Of a stretch of 64,000 nt of DNA, positions 40,286 through 51,050 are shown piece by piece. The stretch spans positions 620,001 to 684,000 of the forward strand of contig CAVVAJ010000001.1 in the NCBI GenBank assembly GCA_963746255.1, read 5' to 3'. Under the pieces are notes generated by a model. The model made no database searches. It had not been told where the DNA came from and saw only the letters and a list, made by a program, of their open reading frames with translations. Position 1 is the stretch's first letter; each line of letters opens with the position of its first letter. The position numbers were made by a program, and so were the translations under genes. Source of the stretch: DAOVXM01 sp963746255 (lineage in GTDB: Bacteria; Chloroflexota; Anaerolineae; Anaerolineales; UBA4823).

Positions 40286-42685
40286 ATGTATAAGAAGTTA
40301 TTCAGCATTATCCTGGTTGCAGCGATCTTGCTGGTCGCTCTAGTACCGGCTGCTTTCGCTGCAACCCGCGACCAGGAGCCGAATGAACCGGGGATGGTCG
40401 GCAACGGCTACGGGCAGGATGACCGTTCGCACCCATTGGAGGATAAACGTCGCGCCTTGATGCAGCAGGCGGTTATCGACAAAATCAAGGGCAATAACTC
40501 TGGTGATCCAGTTGAGGTTGTCCCAGGTGAATTCGATCCTTTGGATTTTGTAGGTAGCGACCCGGTTTGGACTGTATTGGGTGAATTCAGTGATTTCGAA
40601 CACAACAGTATCCTTGAGCCTGACCGGGATTATGACAACACCACGCTCTGGGTTGAAGATTTCGATCCTGGCTACTATTTGTGCATACTTTTTGACATTG
40701 ACCCTGCTGCTGACGAGACTTGTGAAGATAGATATGGAGTTACAGCCTCCATGAGCGAATACTATCTCGAGCAATCCTCAGGGCGTTACACTGTTGAAGG
40801 TGATGTTACCGACTGGGTCAAAGTCCCTGGGAAAGCATATGATTATGATGACGGCGCCCCGACCGGACCAAGCTGCGGTCCCTGTGTTTGGTCATTCATC
40901 CAGGATTCGGTCGAGGGCTGGTACGACCAGCAGATAGCAGACAGGTCTCTCACCTGATGAAATCAATGAATACTTGAGCCAGTATGACAAGTGGGACCGC
41001 TATGACTACGATGGCGACGAGGACTTCGACGAGCCGGATGGTTACATCGACCACTTCCAGTCGGTTCATGCAGGGGAGGGCAATGAAGGTGGCGGCGGCG
41101 CGCTGGGTGACCACGCCATCTGGAGCCACTCGTGGTATGCTTTTCCATGTCCGTTAGAGGGGGACAAGGATGGACCGGATTACAACCCGCTGTGCGGTAT
41201 CCAGATAAAATCGAGTGACGGAGAAAATGAAAGCGATTTCTGGATCGGGAAATATGTCATCAACCCGGAGAACGGCGGGGTGGGTGTTTTCGCCCATGAG
41301 TACGGGCACGACCTGGGTCTGCCAGACCTATACGACTACACCGGCGAGAACTCGACCGGTTTCTGGACGCTGATGTCTTCTGGTTCCTGGTTAAGCGCTG
41401 AGGGGAGTGGAGACATCGGATCCAAGCCCAGCCACCTTGGGGCGTGGGAGAAACTGCAGCTCGGTTGGTTAAATTATATCCAGGTGGATGCACCTGTTGA
41501 AGAGCCGATCCCGGGAATTGAACTTGGACCAATGGAATACAACTCTACCCAAGCCCAGGCTTTGATCGTCACCCTGCCAGACAAATACGTCCTCGTCACG
41601 GTAGGAGAAGCATACGAAGGTGAGTACTTATACTACAGCGGTTCAGGTGACCGGCTAGACAACTTTATGTATAAGGCTTTCACCCTAGAATCTGGTACTC
41701 AATTCAGTGCAATGGTGAATTACGAGATTGAAGCGGATTGGGATTATGCTTATCTGGTCGCATCCGTTGATGATGGTGAGACATGGGATGTCATCAACAC
41801 TAATCTGTCAACAACCACCGATCCAAACCTGCAGAATTATGGTTATGGAATCACCGGTGCATCTGATGGATGGGTGCCGCTGACCGCCGATCTATCCGAT
41901 TACGAGAGGTGAGGTACTGCTCGGCTTCCGCTATTGGACCGATGGCAACACGGTGGGACATGGCTTAATGGCAGATAACTTGGTCATAGATGGTTCAGAT
42001 ATGGATGGGGCAGAAACGGATACTGGTTGGACCTTTGATGGGTTCATCCGGACAACTGGAGAGCGCGAGACTTATAACTTTAATGCGTATGTCGCCGAGT
42101 TCCGCCAGTACACCCTCTATGATGAAGTGCTTAAGAACCCCTATAACTTCTTCTGGACGGGAAGTTATCCGTACTACAATTGGGTCACTCACTATCCCTA
42201 CCAAGACGGCTTACTGATCAACTATTGGGATACTTCTTTCCCGAACAACAATGTCGGCTCTCATTGTGCAGCCGGTCGCTGTGGAGGACTCTTACTGACG
42301 GTCGATGCCCACCCAGAAGTACTGTATCAAAAAGGTGGTATAGAACCTAAAGGTGTGGTTCCAGTAGAATATGTAGGCGGTGTCCCGTGGCGAAACCGCG
42401 TCCAGACCTATGACTCGACCTTCGGATTAGAAGATACTGATCAGATTACCCTATACTGGCGTGATTCGAAGCTAAGTGAACATTTTGTACGTGGAGAAAT
42501 CGGAGGACTCCCATGCAAACCCAACATTCTGTGACTACAATAACTACTACGATCCTGCCAACCCGATGGGCAGCGTGATTGTCCCAGAAACTGGCACGCA
42601 GATCCAAGTAAATGGCGTCAGCGATTACACCGACGATGGAGCGTATATGGTGGTATCGGTTAATCAACTGCGAACCACCAGATAG
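40286..42685 (+). CDS. M6-family metalloprotease (immune inhibitor A-like), copy 1, three frameshifts
   Basis: About 800 codons. AGGAGG precedes the ATG, and a signal peptide ends near AAFA. The propeptide-like region contains DPVWTVLGEFSDF. The zinc motif is HEYGHDLGLPD, followed by LYDYTGENSTGFWTLMSSGSW, all standard for the M6 peptidases. C-terminal domains follow (YLVASVDDGETW, DGLLINYWDTSFPNNN) and the end is DPANPMGSVIVPETGTQI. One extra base near 40945, 41908 and 42504 splits the reading frame. It is secreted and likely degrades extracellular protein. A paralogue follows at 43616. Confidence 0.88.
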
Positions 42686-42715
42686 AAGAATAATCAATCA
42701 GGCAATCTGTAATAC

Positions 42716-42747
42716 AAAAACTGGCAGGCGATCGCCTGCCAGTTTTT
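42716..42747 (+). terminator. Terminator of first M6 protease gene
   Basis: A perfect palindrome with a 12-bp core arm (ACTGGCAGGCGA) is flanked by A and T runs and followed by TTTTTCTTTTTC. It shares the arm sequence ACTGGCAGGC with the terminator of the paralogue at 45927. Confidence 0.9.
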
Positions 42748-42820
42748 CTTTTTCACGCATCCAGCCGAACTTCGATTAATGGTCGTAGCTTGATTGTTTG
42801 AACAATATTTATTATTTTGT

Positions 42821-42961
42821 GGAGAATTCTACGAATTCTCCCGAGTCACTGTGCCAACAGTGACCGTCATCCTTGAGGGAGCGGAGCGACCGAAGGATCT
42901 CAGTCTTCGCCATGCTCCGAGCATAGCGAAAGACGAATTCCTCGCTTCGCTCGAGAATGAC
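42821..42961. repeat. Dispersed hairpin repeat, copy A
   Basis: There are three hairpins in a row: GGAGAATTC/GAATTCTCC (42821-42841), GTCACTG/CAGTGAC (42845-42864), and a longer element from GTCATCC (42866) through GAAGGATCTC to AATGAC (42961). Copies B and C are at 46034 and 54330. The GTCATCC...GAAGGATCTC motif is a type of intergenic repeat known from other genomes, from memory. Confidence 0.75.
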
Positions 42962-43173
42962 ACCATGGTGATGTTCTGTTTCGTAAGCCATGTTCGAGAG
43001 ATCTCTTGTCAAAAATTGGGGGAATACTAGTGCTTTCTCCAGATGTTCTGCACAAGTAGTGACAGACCACCTGAGCAATAACGACAAACCATCTGTATTT
43101 GTGAGGAGTGCCGAGGGGGCCGTCAACAATAGCCCCAAGAATTGTCAATAGCACCCATTTACGGGTAACAAAT

Positions 43174-43221
43174 GCTTGTCGATAGCCCATTGACAAGCGA
43201 CCTATAGTACTAAAGTACTAT
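43174..43221. repeat. Two adjacent hairpins upstream of second M6 protease
   Basis: GCTTGTC (43174-43180) pairs with GACAAGC (43192-43198), and ATAGTACT (43204-43211) pairs with AGTACTAT (43214-43221). The second is a perfect palindrome with a 2-base centre, more like a protein-binding site than an RNA hairpin. Its purpose is unknown. Confidence 0.45.
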
Positions 43222-43615
43222 CTTAGAGTTTTCTTAAAATACTTTCCAAATTGATAAGTTTACAGTATTATAAGGTTGTACGCCCCATATTACATCCTCC
43301 CGCCAGATAGCGGGCCAAATGGATATTTCAACTGAATACTAGCACTGCGCTTACAAGGGTACGATATTATTGTTATTTCAGCTGGGTACGTCCATTCCCA
43401 TTTCACACTCGCCCAAACTATACGCTACCAATTAGGTCTTAATTCTCCAAGTTTCTGCCAAGCTTGGAGTTTTGCTTTCTTGTTCAAGAACTCTGTGGAC
43501 TTCTACAAGCGTTTTTTATTATGAAAGGAGGTGGTGCCAATCGCAATCGTGTTTGATAAGAAGGCTGGAAGAAATAGCGTCACACAACTACAATAATTAA
43601 TCGTACGGAGGAAAA

Positions 43616-45895
43616 ATGAAAAGCAAGAAGTTATTCAGCATCATCATCTTAGCAGCCATCCTGCTGGCACTGCTCGTCCCGGCTGGCTTGGCCGCCCCAC
43701 GCACCGGCTACCAGGACGAACCGGCACTGGCCGGCGTAGCCCGCCCGCCCGATAACCGCATGGATCCGCTCACCAAAGGGCAATTAGCTCTACGCGCAGA
43801 AGGATTAGAAGCTCAGCTCGCACAGGGTAAGCAGAACCACATGGTCGAGATTTACGAAGGTCCGAAAGGGCAGTTTGTCGAGCTGGCACGCCAGGGTGAA
43901 GACCCAGTGTGGACCGTGCTCGGTGAGTTCGGTGATTTCCCGCACAACAACATCGCCGAACCCGACCGCGTCAGTTGACAACACCACCATCTGGACGAGC
44001 AGATTTCAGCCGGGAATATTTCTTGGATTTGCTCTTTGCTGAAGGACGGTAAACTCAATGCGCGAATACTTCATCGAGCAGTCCTCCAATCGCTACACCG
44101 TCAATGGCGATGTGACCGATTGGGCATTGGCTCCAGGATGATGCCTGCACTTACGATGATGATGATCATGCGCAATCCTGCATACCTGATGGCGGAAATG
44201 CGGTATGGTACTTCCTTATGGACACAACCGCATGATTGGTATGCTCAGCAAATCTGCTGCTGGCAAGACTCCTGCAGAGATTGATGCATACCTCAGCCAG
44301 TTCGATGTCTGGGACCGCTATGACTGGGACGGCGACGGCAATTTCGACGAGCCCGATGGCTATATCGACCACATGCAGTTCGTGCATGCCGGTGAAGGCA
44401 ACGAAGCTGGCGGCGGTGCGCTGGGCGACTGCGCCATTTGGTCGCACTCCTGGTTCGCATTCTCAAATCTGGTTGGTGTTAGAAGGACCATCACCTGATT
44501 TCCTGATTGGTCGGTATCCAGATCGGTGAAAGCTCCTTCTGGCTCAACAAATACACTATCCAACCCGAGAACGGCGGTGTGGGCGTCTTCACCCACGAGT
44601 ACTCCCACGACCTGGGCATACCGGACCTGTACGACTACACCGGCGAGAACGCAACCGGCTTCTGGACGCTGATGTCGTCCGGTTCCTGGCTCAGCCAGAG
44701 CAATGAGGATATCGGTTCGCAGCCGAACCACCTGGGTGTCTGGGAAAAATTCCAGCTCGGCTGGCTGAACTACGAGGTTGCTCGCGCAGGTGTGAAATCA
44801 GAGCACAAGCTGGGACCGGCGGAGACAAACACCAAGCAAGCGCAAGGTCTGTTCGTGATTCTCCCACCGAAACCGGTCACTGAAGAAATCGCCGATCCAT
44901 ATGCAGGTGATTACTTCTACTACAGCGGTGCCGGCAACGACCTGGACAACTGGATGTACAATTCATTCACTTTAGCAGCTAGTTCGAGCTTCACTGCGAA
45001 AGGCAAATGTCCAGATTGAAGTAGACTGGGATTACGCCTACCTGGTTGTCTCCACCGATGGCGGAGCAACCTGGACAAATGTTGAGACCAATCTCTCCAC
45101 AAATACAGATCCCAATGGGCAGAACTTCGGCAACGGCATCACTGGCGACTCTGGTGGCTGGGTGGATCTCACTGCAGATCTATCCGCGTTCACCGGTGAT
45201 GTGCTGCTCGGCTTCCGCTACTGGACCGATGTTGCCGCCGTTGAACCAGGCTTCATGGTCGACAATATCATGATCACAGGCTACCCAGTGGATGGGGCAG
45301 AGGTCGATGCAGGTTGGACGTTCGACGGCTTCAGCGTTACAACTGGTACCGAATCCGCTTTCTACAACAACTACTACGTCGCAGAGTACCGCCAGTACCG
45401 TGGCTATGATCGCGGTTTAGCCAATGCGTACAACTTCGGTTGGGGCGGCGTACCCGGGTTGGGTAATCTATGTCGAGCACTTCCCCTACCAGGACGGCCT
45501 GCTGGTCAGCTATTGGGATACATCCTTCCCGAACAACAACGTCGGCGCAAACTGTGCAGATGGGCGCTGCGGTGGTCTGCTGCTGCCGGTGGATGCGCAT
45601 CCCGAGCTGATGATGTACCGACCTGACTGGCGGCTATCTGGCGCAACCGCGTCCAGACCTATGACGCAACCTTCGGCCTCGAACCGACCGACGCGATCAC
45701 CCTGCACTGGCTTGGCGAAGAATCATCCACCCCAGCCAGCCAGCCGTTCCGGTATTTGACGACCGCAACAGCTACTACGATCCTGCTAATCCAATGGGCA
45801 GCGTGATCGTACCGGACACTGGTACACAGATCCGTGTCAAGAGCGTCAGCGCGAAAGGTTCCTTCATGCAGGTTGAGGTGCGCCCCGCCAAGTAA
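43616..45895 (+). CDS. M6-family metalloprotease (immune inhibitor A-like), copy 2, at least eight frameshifts
   Basis: About 760 codons, paralogous along its length to the gene at 40286. GGAGG precedes the ATG. The signal peptide is MKSKKLFSIIILAAILLALL onward. DPVWTVLGEFGDFPHNN, the zinc motif HEYSHDLGIPD, LYDYTGENATGFWTLMSSGS, YQDGLLVSYWDTSFPNNN and the end DPANPMGSVIVPDTGTQI all match copy 1. Frames change near 43971, 44010-44060, 44130-44200, 44480, 45003, 45462, 45630 and 45748. Either this copy is a pseudogene or the sequence is poor here. All catalytic motifs survive. Confidence 0.8.
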
Positions 45896-45926
45896 TTTTT
45901 GGCTAACGCATTACGACGCAATACAG

Positions 45927-45954
45927 AAACTGGCAGGCTCACGCCTGCCAGTTT
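45927..45954 (+). terminator. Terminator of second M6 protease gene
   Basis: A perfect 12-bp stem AAACTGGCAGGC with GCCTGCCAGTTT and a 4-base loop, followed by TTC and TTT. It has the same arm as the terminator of copy 1. Confidence 0.9.
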
Positions 45955-46033
45955 TTCTTTGCTGAAGAGATCCAGGTGAGCTCCTCTGTGTGTGATGCTA
46001 ATCTCCATCACTAACTTACGAGAGAGAACTCCT

Positions 46034-46168
46034 GGAATTCTCCCCAGTCACTGAACCAACAGGATCGTCATCCTGGAAGCGGAGCGGCAGCAGACCGAAG
46101 GATCTCATTCGATGTTCGCTTTTCCGATGATGCCAGCAACGAATTCTTTACTGTGATTCTAGAATGAC
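46034..46168. repeat. Dispersed hairpin repeat, copy B
   Basis: GGAATTCTCC, then a degenerate GTCACTG hairpin, then GTCATCC (46067-46073) through GAAGGATCTC to AATGAC (46163-46168). It has the same order and position, downstream of an M6 gene, as copy A. Confidence 0.7.
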
Positions 46169-46331
46169 GGAGCATCGCTTTCGCGATATTTTGTGAGTAC
46201 TCTGACCCAAACTCAATCCACCCGGGAGTTGTGAACGACACGACTCATACACACAGTCAGCGCAGAATATGCCATCATTGTCGGACATTATGGTATCCTC
46301 GCACCTAACAAATAATCCAAGGAGAATCCAC

Positions 46332-47031
46332 ATGAAAACAATCGGTCTGCTGGGCGGGATGTCGTGGGAGTCATCGCTGGAGTACTACCGGCTGCTCAAC
46401 CAGCTGGTACGGCAGCGGCTGGGCGGGATGCACTCGGCACGCTGCATCCTGTACTCGCTGGACTTCGCCGAAATCGAGGAATTGCAAATGCGGGATGATT
46501 GGGACAAAGCTGCCGAGATCCTAATCAAAGCTGCCCAAGGGCTGGAGCGCGCCGGCGCAGACAGCCTGCTGATCTGCACCAACACGATGCACAAACTGGC
46601 TGACCGGGTGGGGGCGAACATCTTTATCCCCCTGCTGCACATCGCCGACGCCACCGCTCAAGCGATCCAGGAGCAAGGCCTGCAGTCTGTTGGACTGCTG
46701 GGCACCCGCTTCACGATGGAAGAGGCTTTCTACCGCGGCCGGCTGGAGGACAAGTACAACCTGCAGGTGCTGATCCCCAACGCTGAAGACCGGCAGGTGG
46801 TACATGACGTGATCTACAACGAACTCGTGCAGGGTGTTATCAACCCCGCCTCCCGGACAGGCATACCTGGAGATCATCGACCGGCTGGTCGAGCAAGGCG
46901 CCCAGGGTATCATCCTGGGCTGCACCGAGATCGGCTTGCTGGTGAAGACCGAACATACCTCTATCCCACTCTTTGACACCACCTTGATCCATGCCCAAAC
47001 CGCCGTCGATTGGGCGTTGGGCGGAATAAAC
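46332..47031 (+). CDS. Aspartate/glutamate racemase family protein, frameshifted
   Basis: About 233 codons. AAGGAG lies 6 bases before the ATG at 46332. The N-terminal LLGGMSWESS, the first catalytic Cys in LLICTNTMHK and the second Cys in GIILGCTEIGLL are the racemase motifs. One extra A near 46855 breaks the frame. The reading frame then runs without a stop into the next protein; removing one A near 47028 creates a TAA just before the next gene's ribosome site, so fusion is probably an artefact. It is cofactor-independent racemisation of Asp or Glu (or a relative). Confidence 0.85.
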
Positions 47032-47043
47032 GGAGGCGCAACA

Positions 47044-47719
47044 ATGATCCAGCTCACAGAGACCTGGCGCAGTGCCTACCCTGGAGCGGCAGTCGGGGTC
47101 TTGGCCGTCAAAAACGTTAGCAACCCGGCCGAGCATCCGCAGCTCGATGCGCGCAAAGAGCAGCTGACGGATCAGCTGTGCACGCGCTATGCCGGCTACG
47201 ACCGGGCCAGCCTGCGGGCGCTGCCCACGCTGCAGGTCTACCACCAATACTACAAGCGTTTCAAGAAGACCTACCACCTGCAGCTGCAGTTGGAGTCGAT
47301 CGCCCTGCAGGGCAAAGCCATCCCCAGCGGCGCCGGGTTGGTGGAGGCGATGTTCATGGCCGAACTGGGCAGTCTGCTGCTGACCTCCGGGCACGACCTG
47401 GCGCAGGTCAAACTACCGGTCAAGATCGATGCCGCGGCTGGGGACGAAACCTACACCCGCATTAACCGGCAGGAGCAAACGCTCAAAGCAGGCGACATGT
47501 ACATCGCCGACCAGGAGGGGAATCCTCTCTTCGATCATCTACGGACCTGACTACCGCACTCGCATACGGGATACAACTACTGAAGCCTTATTTACTGTTT
47601 ACGCACCTCCAGGGATCGAGAGTTCAGACGTGGCAGGGCATCTCGAGGACACACTGGATACAATCCGCATATTTGCACCCCAGGTCGATGTCATCAGCAA
47701 AGGGGTATACAAAGCCTGA
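47044..47719 (+). CDS. B3/B4 tRNA-binding domain protein, one frameshift
   Basis: About 225 codons from the ATG at 47044, preceded by GGAGG with 7 bases spacing. The sequence resembles stand-alone B3/B4 domains of phenylalanyl-tRNA synthetase beta subunit (TWRSAYPGAAVGVLAVKNVS, AIPSGAGLVEAMFMAELGS, INRQEQTLKAGDMYIADQEG). One extra T near 47528 shifts the frame to IIYGPDYRTRIRDTTTEALF. The function of stand-alone copies is not settled; editing of mischarged tRNA is one idea. It is adjacent to a racemase. Confidence 0.78.
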
Positions 47720-47720
47720 G

Positions 47721-48263
47721 ATGGTCGCCTCCGAGCACCCACCCGAGCTGATCGAACCGCACACATACCTGCATAGGGCATTCCGGGATATGGCGGCAGA
47801 TTTCTCAGCCGCTGGCGAAACACGCTACCAAGATTTCCTCACCATAAGCCTGGGACAATTCGGCACATATATCGCCAAGCTGCACAAATACGCCCACGGC
47901 CAGGACCTGGTACCGGGCCATGTCCCACAGTCAACATTCTGGCTGGCAGCCGAGGGGGACATCCTGCTGGGTACGATCCGCATCCGGCATTGGTTGAACG
48001 AGCAGCTTACCCATGAAGGTGGGCATATCGGCTACGATATCCGCCCCGGCTGGCGCGGTCGTGGGCTGGGCACGCTGCAGCTGGGGTTAGCGCTGCCGAA
48101 AGCGCAGGCGTTGGGGCTTACCCGGTTATTGGTGACCTGCGATACGGATAATATCGCCTCTGCCTGTATAATCGAGAAGAACGGCGGCGAGTTGGAGAAC
48201 CAAATCATCTCTCCCAGTTCGGGCAAACTGGTCTCCCGCTACTGGATTACACTATCCAGCTGA
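47721..48263 (+). CDS. GNAT acetyltransferase
   Basis: 180 residues. The ATG lies 1 base after the preceding stop, which implies coupled translation. The acetyl-CoA motif is YDIRPGWRGRGLGTLQLGLA near residue 107, followed by LLVTCDTDNIASACIIEKNG. It is similar to proteins annotated as predicted acetyltransferases acting on small molecules. Intact. Confidence 0.86.
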   Translation: MVASEHPPELIEPHTYLHRAFRDMAADFSAAGETRYQDFLTISLGQFGTYIAKLHKYAHGQDLVPGHVPQSTFWLAAEGDILLGTIRIRHWLNEQLTHEGGHIGYDIRPGWRGRGLGTLQLGLALPKAQALGLTRLLVTCDTDNIASACIIEKNGGELENQIISPSSGKLVSRYWITLSS

Positions 48264-48304
48264 CCAGCTGAATTTCGTAGAACCGATCAAAGACAGGGAA
48301 CCGG

Positions 48305-48764
48305 ATGACACAGAAAACGCCTCCCGCTGAGATTACCATCCGCCAAGCATGCGATGAGGATGCTGATGAGCTCGCCGCCCTCGCCACGCTATTGGGGTAT
48401 CCCAGTACCCCAATGCAAATCCGAGAACGCATTGCCCAGATCGCGGCGGATGAAGAGCATGCCATATTGGTTGCCCTGCAGCCGGATGGTGAACTGGCCG
48501 GTTTTGCGCATGTCTTTACCTCCCAGCGGCTGGTCAGCGATCCGTTTGCCGAGCTCGGTGCACTGGTAGTCGGCAGTAAAAAAGCGCGGGATGGGGATTG
48601 GCGCTGTTTTGGTTCGTGAGGCTGAGCGTTGGGCGTTGGAGCGAGGACTTGGGTGTATGCGGATCCGCAGCAATACACTTAGGGAGAGTGCGAAGGGCTT
48701 CTACCTGCACCTCGGTTATGACCTGATCAAAACACAAAATGTGTTCCGCATACAACTGAAATGA
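48305..48764 (+). CDS. GNAT acetyltransferase, one frameshift
   Basis: About 153 codons. The N-terminal half IRQACDEDADELAALATLLG leads to GALVVGSKKAR. Removing one G near 48593 continues MGIGAVLVREAERWALERG and NTLRESAKGFYLHLGYDLIK to a stop at 48764. Follows the previous GNAT by 41 bases on the same strand. Confidence 0.82.
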
Positions 48765-48844
48765 CCCGCCTCCAGGCGGGATGGTGGCGAGCGGGAGATT
48801 GAGGTACCGATCGCATTCGCAGACCCGGCTTCGATGTAATAAAA

Positions 48845-48872
48845 CAGCTGGTGCGAATATTTGCACCAGCTG
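48845..48872. terminator. Bidirectional terminator
   Basis: A 10-bp stem CAGCTGGTGC/GCACCAGCTG has an 8-base loop. It has A-rich sequence before and CATATTTT after. It sits between the convergent GNAT and Gmad2/META genes. Confidence 0.75.
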
Positions 48873-48900
48873 CATATTTTACTCCACCAAAGCGGTGTGA

Positions 48901-50841
48901 TTACACCGGGTCAACGGTCACATCGACCACTGAGGGATGATCGTTTGTTATCACCGTATAAGCAGAGGTGTTGATGAAAATTAGGTTGCCATCCGCATCG
49001 GTGATGCGCACCGACATGCTATAGGTGTGGGTGTCCTCGATCACCGAGACTGGGTAAACCACCTCGTAAGGTATGGGGAAGGTCACGGTGCCCTGGATGA
49101 CCTGCTCTCCGATGACCGTCGCGGCGACATCCTGCAAGGATGTATCCTGCAGCTGTACTGTTACGACCGCGCCTTCGGGCAGCTCGGCGGGATCGGCTAC
49201 AACGATGTTCCCGACAACTGCCCCTTGGTAAGCCAAGACCGCACTGCCATTGGCATCTGCGAACCAGAGGATTTCGTTCTCAACAGTATAGGAGGTCACA
49301 GTTGCCAAGGTCGCCAGGTAGGCATTCTCCTGGTCCATGACGCCTTCAGGTTGTTCGCAGAACATACGAGTAGTCCCAGCCAGACCGAAGCTGATCTCAG
49401 TATCCGTGCGATTGTAATCGGCAAAGTAGTTGTTGCAGGATGCCGATCCAGCGATTTGACCGTCTGCAAACTCCGCAGTGATAACAGTGTAGGGGATTAT
49501 CTCATTGCCATTGAGCGAAGCTAGCGACCACAGGTAGTCCTCGATGACAACCGGTTCCGCAGGTGGGATCTCGGTACCGTAAGTCACCCCAACTTTTGAA
49601 CTTGCAGCAGGCTGTGAACCGCTCGGATCGGGTGAGACGGCGACGATCTGACCAACCGTGCCCGGGTTAACGCTTACAGATAACTCAACCGCCCAGCTGC
49701 CCGAGCCGCCAGTTTCAGAGGCATCCAATGTCGTCACCTGCTCGGCCAGCACATTACCATCCTGATCAAGCGCCCGCACGACGACGTTGTTCTCGAATAA
49801 TCCTGTTCCTGTGCCGCTGACCGGAATTGGATCCGTGGTGTTCACCACACTGCCATCTGCGGGCATTGCGATATCCAGCTGGGCATCAGCAGCTTCACCA
49901 TATTTTACGACAATGCTGTCAGATGCTAAATCACTGCCATCCACCGGCGAGGGGGAGAAAGCTCGGATCTGTCCCGTCGCTCCAGCTGTCGTGCTAATGC
50001 TCAGTTGAATTTCCCAAGGACCGGAACCACCTGTACCTGCCTCGGGAGATTTTATGATAGTCGGTTGTTCTGCCAATACGCTGCCGCTATCGTCTAGTGC
50101 CTGCACCACTACTGTGCCTTCAAATAATCCGCCGCCCTCCCCCTTTACATTAACAGGCTGCGAAATATCGAGCTGTTCGCCATCAACCGGCTGGTTGATG
50201 ATGATGAAGGACTCGATCGCGACTTCTGTGCCAAATACGACATCGACGCTGGCCGAAGCCACGACACTGCCGTCTTGTGGCGAGGCCGAAAAGGCGTAGA
50301 AAGACCCAGGCGTTCCGGGCTTTACTGGTACAACCATCTCAACCGCCCAAGGTCCCTGTCCACCTGTCCCTGCATCCGGTGCCTGGACTGTGGTGGGCTG
50401 CTCGGCGAGTATATTGCCAGCCTGGTCTCGTGCCTGGACAACCAAGTTTCCCTCGAACAGACTACCGGCCATTCCCTTAACCGGAACCGCGTTGGGAACA
50501 TCGACAACTGCCCCAGCGATGGGCTCGCTGATCGAAATAAATGCCTCGATAGGTTCCGCAGGAGCAGGGGTCGGGGTATCAGCACCAAACAGCGCTTTCC
50601 CAACCAGGAAACCGCCGATAAGGAGGGCCAAGACGGCTAGGATGACAGCTAAGGTTAGTAACGCCTTGCTGGTGCCGTTCTCATCTTCTGGTGCTGAATC
50701 TCCATCTCCACCCTCGTCAGGCGGCACGCCTTCAACGGCACGATCAGTTTGGGGCTGCAAAGTATCAAAGTCATCAAAAGCACTACTGCCATCTGGTGGG
50801 GGCGTTTCAGCATCAGGTTGTGAATTGTGGTCTGGATCCAT
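48901..50841 (-). CDS. Membrane-anchored protein with three Gmad2-like domains, META domain and YbaY-like domain
   Basis: 646 residues. An acidic, Pro-rich cytoplasmic tail (1-58) is followed by a membrane helix (about 60-86), then three repeats of about 110 residues with the pattern VVDVPNAVPVKGMAGSLFEG (Gmad2-like Ig folds, family known from spore-germination proteins). A META/HslJ-type domain follows (IAGSASCNNYFADYNRTDTE, FCEQPEGVMDQENAYLATLA). The C-terminal 110 residues are YbaY/YscW-like beta domain (VVADPAELPEGAVVTVQLQD). It is extracytoplasmic and probably ligand- or envelope-related. The combination may be uncommon. Confidence 0.85.
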   Translation of the reverse strand: MDPDHNSQPDAETPPPDGSSAFDDFDTLQPQTDRAVEGVPPDEGGDGDSAPEDENGTSKALLTLAVILAVLALLIGGFLVGKALFGADTPTPAPAEPIEAFISISEPIAGAVVDVPNAVPVKGMAGSLFEGNLVVQARDQAGNILAEQPTTVQAPDAGTGGQGPWAVEMVVPVKPGTPGSFYAFSASPQDGSVVASASVDVVFGTEVAIESFIIINQPVDGEQLDISQPVNVKGEGGGLFEGTVVVQALDDSGSVLAEQPTIIKSPEAGTGGSGPWEIQLSISTTAGATGQIRAFSPSPVDGSDLASDSIVVKYGEAADAQLDIAMPADGSVVNTTDPIPVSGTGTGLFENNVVVRALDQDGNVLAEQVTTLDASETGGSGSWAVELSVSVNPGTVGQIVAVSPDPSGSQPAASSKVGVTYGTEIPPAEPVVIEDYLWSLASLNGNEIIPYTVITAEFADGQIAGSASCNNYFADYNRTDTEISFGLAGTTRMFCEQPEGVMDQENAYLATLATVTSYTVENEILWFADANGSAVLAYQGAVVGNIVVADPAELPEGAVVTVQLQDTSLQDVAATVIGEQVIQGTVTFPIPYEVVYPVSVIEDTHTYSMSVRITDADGNLIFINTSAYTVITNDHPSVVDVTVDPV

Positions 50842-51021
50842 TTTTCTATTCTCCTAATCAAACATCATTGTTCACAGGATGGTCTGGATGCTAGTCTTCA
50901 GACCTCCGCTTTGTCAATTCTATTGCCCATGAATTATATACTATTCTCATCCGAATATTCTTAACCCATAAGTAACATATTTGTGAACATTCCCCCACAA
51001 GTATTTCTCCAAAATTCCCTC

Positions 51022-51050
51022 TTGACAACCCCATTTATATATTGTAATAT
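51022..51050 (+). promoter_or_regulatory. Promoter of membrane protein/winged-helix operon
   Basis: A consensus TTGACA (51022-51027) and TAATAT (51045-51050) have a 17-base spacer, the best sigma-70 match in the window. The predicted start is near 51057. Confidence 0.75.

Larger units (their letters stand above)
42686..43615. other. Intergenic region, 930 bp, rich in hairpins
   Basis: It contains the terminator at 42716, the dispersed repeat at 42821-42961 and two further hairpins (43174-43198 and 43204-43221). The remaining sequence up to the second protease start holds no supported ORF. Confidence 0.6.
45896..46331. other. Intergenic region, 436 bp
   Basis: It holds the terminator at 45927 and repeat copy B (46034-46168). 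The last part precedes the racemase gene. No ORF was supported. Confidence 0.6.

Noticed and set aside
46834..47550. Apparent fusion of racemase and B3/B4 domain
   Set aside because: The only join is a short stretch where one extra A removes a stop and a perfect ribosome site follows; more likely two genes.
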